DNA from: Fimenecus sp900545625
GTDB taxonomy: Bacteria > Bacillota > Clostridia > Oscillospirales > Acutalibacteraceae
Assembly (NCBI GenBank): GCA_963931525.1
Contig: OZ007023.1
Location: 2,206,699-2,270,698, forward strand
Reading direction: 5' to 3'
DNA: 64,000 nucleotides
Of the stretch, positions 58,379 to 64,000 are shown in pieces. Made by a program: the position numbers and the translations under genes. Under the pieces are notes generated by a model. The model was not told the DNA's origin. It saw only the letters and a program-made list of their open reading frames with translations, and ran no database searches. The stretch's first letter is position 1. Every line of letters starts with the position of its first letter.

Positions 58379-58407
58379 ATATTAGCACCGCGTGCGCGGT
58401 TTGTCAA
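58379..58407 (-). promoter_or_regulatory. Promoter of the aro operon leader
   Basis: Minus-strand TTGACA (58402-58407), 17-base spacer and TAATAT (58379-58384), predicting a start near 58372, about 43 bp before the leader peptide ATG. Confidence 0.88.
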
Positions 58408-58430
58408 CCCTTTTTTTACCGTTTCCCCAT

Positions 58431-59681
58431 TCAGCGGCGGCGGGCGGCGCGGTCGCTTTGCACGGCGCGCACCAGCGTCATAAACTTCGGGGGCTTGCCG
58501 TACATCAGGACGCCCACGCGATAGATCGCGGCGGCAAGATAGCCTATTCCTATGGTGCTGCCCACAAGCAGCGCGACCGAAAGCACGATCTCCCACGGCG
58601 CGACGCTGCCCATACAGATGCGCGTAAACATCGCCATGGGCGAGGTAAACGGCACAAAGGAGGCGACGCGCATCAGGACACTGTCCACATCGCCGAGCAT
58701 GGAGAATATGGAGACAAGAAACGCGATCAGCATCAAGAACGTCACGGGCATGACCAAAGTGTTGATGTCCTCCAAGCGGCTTGCAAGCGACGCGAGCGCC
58801 CCGTACAAAAACGCATACAGCAAAAAGCCCAGCACAAAAAACAGGATCGTATACAACAGAATCGACAGCGGCATGTCGAAAATAGATGCCATCGTGGCAT
58901 TATCTGTCCAAAAGTCCGCATTGATACGGTACAGCAGAAATGCGCTGCCTAAAAGAAGTATAAGCTGTGTAAAACCCGCGGCCCCTGCGCCGAGCACCTT
59001 GCCGAACATCAGGCTCGTCGGCTTGGCGCTGGTGATCAGCAGTTCCATAGCGCGCGAGCTTTTCTCAACGGCAACGCTTTGCGCGACGAGCTGCCCGTAC
59101 ATCATCACCGCCATATACAAAAGGAACATCAGGATATAGGTGTAAAAGAAGGTTTGCGACTGGTCGTTGCCTAAAGTGACGGGCACGGCGGTGACTGCGG
59201 CGGTCAAGACCCCCGTCACCTGCGCTTCGGAAAGCCCGTAAGCGCTCAGCTGCATGCTGCGAAGCCGTGCGGAAAGCGCCTCGCTGACCGTCATGGCGGT
59301 CATATCCGTCATGGCGGCGGTCTCGGTGATATACTGGTACTGCGTTGGGCTTATAAGCCGGATCACCGCATCATATTCCCCGGAAAGCACGCGCTCATGC
59401 AATGCCGCTTCGTCCGCTGTGTCGGCTACGACGCGGTCATCGGGCAAAACGGTCTGCAAATACGCCGCGACCTCCTGTGCCTCCGCTTCGGAAGCACCCG
59501 CCACCGCCACGGTGCGTCCCTCGCCCCCAACAAGTCCCGAAAGAAAGTCCCCGTTTGAAAAGCGCGGGAAGCACAGCACGACCGCCATAACAAGGATCAA
59601 AATCACCGTTGTCGCCACAAACACCTTGTTTTTGGCGTAGCTTAAGTATTCAAACGCAAAAATATGCCGAAACTGTTTCAC
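58431..59681 (-). CDS. ABC-2 type permease (NatB-like)
   Basis: A 416-residue permease. One N-terminal helix (about 20-38), a large extracytoplasmic domain (about 40-190) and five to six helices (from about residue 195: FFYTYILMFLLYMAVMMYGQLVAQSVAVEKSSRAMELLITSAKP). The EKSSRAMEL motif is typical of NatB/YhaP exporters. The GTG at 59681 overlaps the ATPase stop by four bases; the frame is open further upstream but would overlap the ATPase. Substrate (Na+, drug or peptide) is unknown. Confidence 0.88.
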   Translation of the reverse strand: MKQFRHIFAFEYLSYAKNKVFVATTVILILVMAVVLCFPRFSNGDFLSGLVGGEGRTVAVAGASEAEAQEVAAYLQTVLPDDRVVADTADEAALHERVLSGEYDAVIRLISPTQYQYITETAAMTDMTAMTVSEALSARLRSMQLSAYGLSEAQVTGVLTAAVTAVPVTLGNDQSQTFFYTYILMFLLYMAVMMYGQLVAQSVAVEKSSRAMELLITSAKPTSLMFGKVLGAGAAGFTQLILLLGSAFLLYRINADFWTDNATMASIFDMPLSILLYTILFFVLGFLLYAFLYGALASLASRLEDINTLVMPVTFLMLIAFLVSIFSMLGDVDSVLMRVASFVPFTSPMAMFTRICMGSVAPWEIVLSVALLVGSTIGIGYLAAAIYRVGVLMYGKPPKFMTLVRAVQSDRAARRR

Positions 59682-60592
59682 ACCGACGCCCCCTTCGTGT
59701 AATGCACAAAAATCTCGTTCAAGGACGGTTCGCGCACCGAAACGGCGTCCAGCACATCGGCACAGGGCTCCAGCGCACGATAAAGCGCCGCCTTGTCGGC
59801 AGGGTCTCGAAGCGTGACCGCAAGCGTATCGTCCTGTAGATCCATATTTACGAGCCACGGCGGTGCGCTTTCGCGCAAGGCGGTCTGCACACGCACAAGA
59901 TCTGTGCCGCAGATGTCCACTACGTTGCGCGGGAAACTGCGCTTGATGTCGCGCAGTGCACCGGCAAGGGCGATCTCCCCTTCGTGGAGAATGGCGATAT
60001 CGTCGCAGAATTCCTCGATATAGTTCATCTGGTGGCTGGAAAACAGCACAATCTTCCCCTGTGCGATCAGCTCGCGCACCACGTCTTTGAGAAGCTGTGC
60101 ATTGACGGGATCAAGCCCCGAAAAAGGCTCGTCCAAGATCACGATCTGGGGGTCGGCGATCAGGGTCGCGACCAGCTGGATCTTCTGCTGGTTGCCCTTG
60201 GAAAGCGTTTCAAGCCGCTTATCGCGATACTGTGTGACCTCCAAGCGTTTCAGCAGCCGTTCGGCGTTCTGCACCGTCTGCTTTTTGGAAAGCCCTGCAA
60301 GCCTCCCGAAGTACACAAGCTGTTCAAAAATCGGCTTTTTGGGGTACAGGCCGCGCTCCTCCGGAAGATAGCCGATACGCACACGGTCCGTATGCAGACG
60401 CTCGCCGTCAAGCAGCACCTCGCCGCCGTCGGGCGGAAAAACCTGCATCACGATCCGAATACTTGTGGTCTTGCCCGCGCCGTTGCGCCCAAGCAGCCCG
60501 AGCGCACGCCCGCTTTCCGCTGCAAATGAAACGCCGCGCAGCACGCGCTTTTCGCCGAAGCTTTTTTCTAAATTTTTGGCTTCCAGCCGCAT
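59678..60592 (-). CDS. ABC transporter ATP-binding protein (NatA-like)
   Basis: A 304-residue ATPase. Walker A GRNGAGKTT, LSKGNQQKIQ signature, Walker B IVILDEPFSGLDP and switch SSHQM; C-terminal extension with DUF4162-like features (about 215-300). YLPEERGLYPK is the Q-loop region variant of NatA-type exporters. The ATG at 60592 has GGAGG 11 bases upstream; an in-frame GTG at 60610 overlaps that site. Partner is the permease immediately downstream. Confidence 0.9.
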   Translation of the reverse strand: MRLEAKNLEKSFGEKRVLRGVSFAAESGRALGLLGRNGAGKTTSIRIVMQVFPPDGGEVLLDGERLHTDRVRIGYLPEERGLYPKKPIFEQLVYFGRLAGLSKKQTVQNAERLLKRLEVTQYRDKRLETLSKGNQQKIQLVATLIADPQIVILDEPFSGLDPVNAQLLKDVVRELIAQGKIVLFSSHQMNYIEEFCDDIAILHEGEIALAGALRDIKRSFPRNVVDICGTDLVRVQTALRESAPPWLVNMDLQDDTLAVTLRDPADKAALYRALEPCADVLDAVSVREPSLNEIFVHYTKGASV

Positions 60593-60612
60593 AAAAGTTT
60601 GCACCTCCACAC

Positions 60613-60641
60613 TTGATTGAATGGGTCAAATGATATATAAT
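60613..60641 (+). promoter_or_regulatory. Promoter of birA
   Basis: TTGATT (60613-60618), 17-base spacer and TATAAT (60636-60641). A GGGGC/GCCCC hairpin lies in the leader (about 60676-60693). Confidence 0.75.
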
Positions 60642-60719
60642 AAATTCCAAAGCAAAGCAAGAAAGCTCTTTAGACGGGGCGGCTAAAGCCCCGACAAAAT
60701 ACAGAACGGTGAGGTCTAT

Positions 60720-61511
60720 ATGGTTCGAGAACTCGGTGAAAAAAACCTGATCTATCAAATCCGCCAGTACCGCATGAAGCGGCGCGTGCATTATTTCCCG
60801 GAGGTAGGCTCTACCAACGCCGCTGCAAAGGAACTTTGTGAAAAAGGCAAGGGCGCGGGCGCACTTGTGGTCGCGAACTGCCAAACCGCAGGACGCGGCA
60901 GACTCGGCCGTGATTTTGCTTCGCCGCCCGACACCGGTGTCTATTTGAGCGCCGTATATACGCTTTCCGGCGCGGAAAAGAATTTGGACATCCTTTCGTC
61001 GCTTGCGGGCCTTGCCGTGCGGGACACGCTTTACAATATGTTTGATCTTCAGGTACAGGTGAAGTGGCCCAACGACATTTTGCATGAGGGGCGCAAGCTC
61101 TGCGGCATTTTGTGCGAAGTCGTCAACGAGCAGAACCGCCCGAAGTTTGTAATCGTCGGCGTGGGACTCAATGTGCAGCGCGGCGCATTCCCTGATGATG
61201 TGGACTGCATCGCGGGTGCGATCGGCGAATCCTACCAAGGCGAGATCGACCGCAACGAGCTTTGCATTGAGCTTGTGCACAACATGGATCGTTATATTCA
61301 AAGAAGCGGCGCGCTTCTTGAGGAGAAAAAGGAGATCACGGATCGCCTGAAGGCGTGCTCGGCAACCATCGGGCAGACCGTGCGCGTGCAGACGCCGGAC
61401 GGCGATTTTGATGCGCGCGCGGTGGACATCTCGCCGAACGGCGGGCTGGTGGTCAGCACCGCAGAGGGTGAAAAGACCATCACGGCGGGTGAAGTCGTGC
61501 ACATACGGTAA
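60720..61511 (+). CDS. birA: Biotin-protein ligase, class I (no DNA-binding domain)
   Basis: A 263-residue biotin-[carboxylase] ligase. STNAAAKELCEKG, QTAGRGRLGRDFASPPDTGVYLS (biotinyl-AMP loop), KWPNDILHEGRKLCGIL (catalytic Lys) and GVGLNVQ are present, and the C-terminal SH3-like domain spans about 215-263. It lacks the N-terminal helix-turn-helix of bifunctional BirA, so it is not expected to repress bioY. GGTGAGG precedes the ATG. Confidence 0.92.
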   Translation: MVRELGEKNLIYQIRQYRMKRRVHYFPEVGSTNAAAKELCEKGKGAGALVVANCQTAGRGRLGRDFASPPDTGVYLSAVYTLSGAEKNLDILSSLAGLAVRDTLYNMFDLQVQVKWPNDILHEGRKLCGILCEVVNEQNRPKFVIVGVGLNVQRGAFPDDVDCIAGAIGESYQGEIDRNELCIELVHNMDRYIQRSGALLEEKKEITDRLKACSATIGQTVRVQTPDGDFDARAVDISPNGGLVVSTAEGEKTITAGEVVHIR

Positions 61512-61535
61512 GTCAAATTGCACTTACATTTTTGT

Positions 61536-61564
61536 GGGAGACACAGGCGGTGTCTCCCCTTATT
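61536..61564 (+). terminator. Terminator after birA
   Basis: GGGAGACAC (61536-61544) pairs with GTGTCTCCC (61550-61558), followed by CTTATTTG; moderate strength. Confidence 0.65.
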
Positions 61565-61636
61565 TGTATCACATTGCGGCCCGATTGGCAACCCTGAATT
61601 TTCGGGAGGTGTAAAGCAGATAGACTGCGCTTTCCT

Positions 61637-61708
61637 TGACATTTAGTAAATGTCATTTTCCGCTGTATTCTAACATAAAATACTTCTGTTGACAAGTACT
61701 AAATGTCA
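61637..61708. promoter_or_regulatory. Paired operators upstream of the small HTH gene
   Basis: O1 TGACATTTAGTAAATGTCA (61637-61655) is a 19 bp palindrome with 8 bp arms. O2 TGACAAGTACTAAATGTCA (61690-61708) shares its ends. Centre-to-centre spacing is 53 bp, about five helical turns. They flank the likely promoter of the HTH gene, which suggests autorepression. Confidence 0.65.
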
Positions 61709-61722
61709 ATAAGGAGGATTTT

Positions 61723-61992
61723 ATGTTCAAGAACAAGAGCGCGGACGGGCGCAACAACCTTTGCGGCAGAAAAATTGCAGAGCTGCGCCGTGCGCAGTCC
61801 CCCTATATGAGCCAAAGAATGCTCGCCGACCGTTTGCAGCTCATGGGGCTGGATGTGGATAAAAATGCCGTACAGCGCATGGAGTGCGGCAAGCGGTTCA
61901 TCACGGATATTGAGCTTGCGGCGCTGTGCCGCACTTTTGGCGTCACCCCAAACGCGCTTTTGGATTTTGATGACACGGCGGATGCCGAATGA
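61723..61992 (+). CDS. Small XRE-type HTH protein
   Basis: An 89-residue DNA-binding protein consisting of little more than a helix-turn-helix (GRKIAELRRAQSPYMSQRMLADRL, NAVQRMECGKRFITDIELAALC). It resembles helix-turn-helix proteins of mobile elements and Clostridia. AAGGAGG is about 6 bases before the ATG, and two palindromic operators lie directly upstream, so it probably represses itself. No effector domain. Confidence 0.8.
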   Translation: MFKNKSADGRNNLCGRKIAELRRAQSPYMSQRMLADRLQLMGLDVDKNAVQRMECGKRFITDIELAALCRTFGVTPNALLDFDDTADAE

Positions 61993-62065
61993 CGGCGCTT
62001 TGCTTTTCAAAAAGCCGTCCGCAAAGCCGGCATAAAAAGCCCGCGCCATATTTTGCAAAAACCGC

Positions 62066-62094
62066 TTGACAGAAAGGCGAACCTTTGCTATAAT
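62066..62094 (+). promoter_or_regulatory. Promoter of tRNA-Leu
   Basis: Perfect consensus TTGACA (62066-62071), 17-base spacer and TATAAT (62089-62094), about 34 bp before the tRNA. Confidence 0.92.
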
Positions 62095-62127
62095 TATCAC
62101 CGTTGCGAAAGCAGCAAAACAGAATAT

Positions 62128-62211
62128 GCGAGAGTGGCGGAATCGGCAGACGCGCACGTTTGAGGGGCGTGTGGTAATCCCGTACGGGTTCAAGTCCCGT
62201 CTCTCGCACCA
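62128..62211 (+). tRNA. tRNA-Leu (anticodon GAG)
   Basis: An 84-base tRNA with encoded CCA. Acceptor GCGAGAG (62128-62134) pairs with CTCTCGC (62201-62207). The anticodon loop TTGAGGG (62160-62166) gives anticodon GAG at 62162-62164, reading CUC/CUU. T-arm GGGTTCAAGTCCC and a long class II variable arm (GTGGTAATCCCGTAC region) fit leucine. A perfect terminator follows. Confidence 0.96.
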
Positions 62212-62212
62212 T

Positions 62213-62258
62213 ATCGAGTGTTCATAAGGGATTTCACTTATGAACACTCGATTTTTTA
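62213..62258 (+). terminator. Terminator of tRNA-Leu
   Basis: ATCGAGTGTTCATAAG (62213-62228) pairs perfectly with CTTATGAACACTCGAT (62237-62252), followed by TTTTTA. Confidence 0.92.
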
Positions 62259-62335
62259 TATATTATGATACGGTTTTATGTACGGAGCAGGCTTTAAGCC
62301 CGCTCCTTTTGCTCATGCGCGATACCTCGTTCCTG

Positions 62336-63792
62336 TTATGCCGTTTTCGGCTCGGTAAGGTACTCCACGGCAACACCCCGGCGGGTTTCGGCTTTGATAT
62401 GCCGTCTGTCAGACACCTCCGGTATTTCTACATATCCGACAAAACGGTAGTAAATGACGATCCGTTGGGTGCGATTTTTCCCTTTACCCTCCGTTTCAAA
62501 TACTTCAATACGGTCGATGAGTTCTCGTAACAGCGGTACCGTCAGCCTGTCCATCCGCATAAATTCTCGAATTGCAGAAGTGAAGCTTTCACGCTCACTC
62601 TCTCGCTGTCCGCATTCCGAAAGCTTTTGTCGGAGCGCTTTTATCTTAACTTTCAGTTCCATTCGCTCCGCCTCGTATTTGTGAGATAACTGCATAAACC
62701 ATTCGTCACTCACCTTGCCCGTTGCATTGTCCTCATAAAGCTTTTCATAGAGGCGGCAGACGGTATCGCTTCGCACGGATGCCTTTTGAAGTTCCTCCTC
62801 ATCGTGCTTCTTTTCTTTCAACAGCTCACGATCGGTCTTTTGGGCAAGCAGCTCGGCAAAGGCTTCTTCATCCGATTCAAGAAACTCCGCCATTCTGCGA
62901 AGCTCCAGCATCACAACCTGTTCAACGGCGTCTGCCCTGACATAATGCCGACCGGGACACTCACCGCGATAATCCACCTTATTGTTTGCACATACAAAAT
63001 AATGAATATCCTTATTGATTGTGTTTGTATGATGCCGGAGCTTACCGTGGCAGTCTCCGCAGAACAGCAAATCGCAAAATATGCTTTTCTCGCCGTTTTT
63101 CGGCTTTGGCGCACGGCGTTTTGTTTTGGATATTAGAGTCTGTACCTTTTCAAAATCGGTTCGGTCAATAATCGGCTCATGAACATCCTTGAATATTGCC
63201 CAATTCTCGGGATCATTCGGTAGCCTTGTTTTATTCTTAAAAGACTTGGAACAGGTTTTAAAGTTAATGACATCGCCGCAGTATTCCTGCTGAAAAAGAA
63301 TTTTTTGAACGGTGGTCTTGCACCACTTATAAAGGTTCGGTTGTGTCTTCTTGCCGCCCCTCGGCAGGCCCTTGCTCTGCCAGTACGCCATAGGCACTAA
63401 GACTTTTTGCTCTTGCAGTATTCGGGCGATTGTTTCATTGCCTTTACCTTCAAGACACATTTTAAAAATACCCTTTACCACATCTGCTGCCTCTGGATCT
63501 ATGACCCATTTCTTTTTATTTTCGGGAGATTTCATATACCCATACGGCGGTTGAGATAACGGTTCACCCATTGAACCGCGCAGGCGATGCGAGGAACGGA
63601 CCTTTTTTGAGATATCTCTCGCATACATTTCGTTCAAGATATTCTTAAACGGTGCAATTTCGCTTTCGCCCTCGTCGCTGTCGATGTTATCGTTTACGGC
63701 AATAAACCGAACGTTGTGGTCGGGAAAATATACATCAGTATAATTACCCACCGAAACATAATCCCGTCCGAGTCGGGATAAATCTTCTTGTG
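62336..63792 (-). pseudogene. Large serine recombinase lacking its catalytic N-terminus
   Basis: The minus-strand frame carries, from about 63784, DLSRLGRDYVSVGNYTDVYFPDHNVRFIAVND, then the recombinase domain (SQPPYGYMKSPENKKKWVIDPEAADVV), a zinc ribbon (CDLLFCGDCHGKLRHH, CANNKVDYRGECPG), coiled coil (about 340-400) and a basic end. About the first 80 residues of the resolvase fold, including the catalytic Ser, are missing: upstream of DLSRLG the sequence is an unrelated hairpin and junk. It is therefore a 5'-truncated remnant of a transposon/ICE integrase, unless an edge deletion misled the reading. Confidence 0.75.
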
Positions 63793-63824
63793 TCAAGTAG
63801 GAACTAAAAAATTTTTGAGATTTT

Positions 63825-63866
63825 ACAAGCCGTTCATAGGTGGAAAACCACCCGTGAACGGCTTGT
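63825..63866. repeat. Long hairpin at the recombinase junction
   Basis: ACAAGCCGTTCA (63825-63836) pairs with TGAACGGCTTGT (63855-63866), with inner GGTGG/CCACC. It sits between the two recombinase reading frames, exactly where the truncated one loses homology, and could be the terminator of the upstream recombinase. Confidence 0.6.
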
Positions 63867-63876
63867 AACATTCAGC

Positions 63877-64000
63877 CTATTTGATTTCTGCTTTCTCAAA
63901 GATGTCTTTGAACTTCCAGACGATTTCGATGTTGTTCTGTCCATGAACATAGATAACAGAGATCAGCGCATGGGCAAGCTCGTAAGTAAGCCCTTCGCAT
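63877..64000 (-). CDS. C-terminal end of a second serine recombinase (cut by window edge)
   Basis: The minus-strand frame ending with TAG at 63877 reads CEGLTYELAHALISVIYVHGQ, then NNIEIVWKFKDIFEKAEIK and stop, the usual end of large serine recombinases. About 40 codons are inside the window; the rest lies beyond position 64000. It shares orientation with the truncated recombinase, and together they mark the edge of a mobile element. Confidence 0.6.
   Translation of the reverse strand, partial: CEGLTYELAHALISVIYVHGQNNIEIVWKFKDIFEKAEIK

Noticed and set aside
62128..62211. tRNA-Leu considered as the attachment site of the adjacent element.
   Set aside because: Large serine recombinases rarely target tRNA genes, no duplicated tRNA 3' end was found in the visible sequence, and the tRNA has its own promoter and terminator.

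Overview
This 64 kb window looks like chromosomal DNA of an anaerobic, low-redox member of the Clostridia, most likely a gut Oscillospirales/Ruminococcaceae type. The grounds are: a confurcating-type [FeFe] hydrogenase operon, a flavodiiron protein, an anaerobic sulfatase maturase, a T-box riboswitch, ECF transporter components, CotF-like spore-coat genes, GC-rich codon use with AT-rich sigma-A promoters, and frequent GTG/TTG starts. No rRNA, CRISPR array or phage structural gene is visible. The species assignment is inference.

Layout. 1-5.1 kb (minus): lepA (cut by the window edge), a DUF3592 membrane protein, a YitT-type membrane protein, mini-RNase III and obg. 5.2-6.6 kb: a small membrane protein and an MBL-fold hydrolase. 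6.6-10.1 kb: a radical SAM gene and a vitamin B6 module (ECF S component plus pyridoxamine kinase, divergent from a MocR/PdxR-type regulator whose PLP lysine is an arginine). 10.3-15.3 kb: hndABCD-like NAD(P)-linked hydrogenase operon with an embedded GHKL ATPase. 15.3-20 kb: an acetyltransferase, a decayed GH39 xylosidase, and a membrane-anchored Cys-type sulfatase with its maturase. 20-30 kb: mltG, a membrane XRE regulator, a flavodiiron protein, a secreted C39-like protein, panE, VTT protein, ylmH, two flavoproteins and an XRE regulator. 30.1-35.9 kb: two intergenic structured repeats flank a LCP / peptide-binding protein / VanZ / DUF1015 run. 35.9-40.8 kb: hexuronate operon (uxuA, SDR-type uxuB, kdgK, eda) followed by pduL and bioY. 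40.9-49.5 kb: coat genes, mazF, an N-acetyltransferase, a trpXYZ-like ABC transporter under a Trp-specifier T-box, and membrane and surface proteins. 49.7-51.7 kb: glnA behind a leader hairpin and then two tandem, nearly identical small-RNA genes. 51.7-58.4 kb: a six-gene aromatic amino acid operon (aroF-tyrA-aroB-aroA-aroC-pheA) headed by a Phe/Tyr-rich leader peptide and terminator. 58.4-64 kb: an ABC exporter, birA, a self-regulated small HTH gene, tRNA-Leu(GAG) and the start of a mobile element with two serine recombinases, one lacking its catalytic N-terminus.

The strongest observations for follow-up are the ribosome-mediated attenuator of the aro operon (Firmicutes normally use T-boxes or TRAP for such genes), the twin C-rich sRNA genes next to glnA, the structured 5' leader of the YhhN gene, and the inverted-repeat intergenic elements at 35.5 kb and 30.2 kb. 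The first two could each be regulatory systems not described for this lineage; that is inference from sequence alone.
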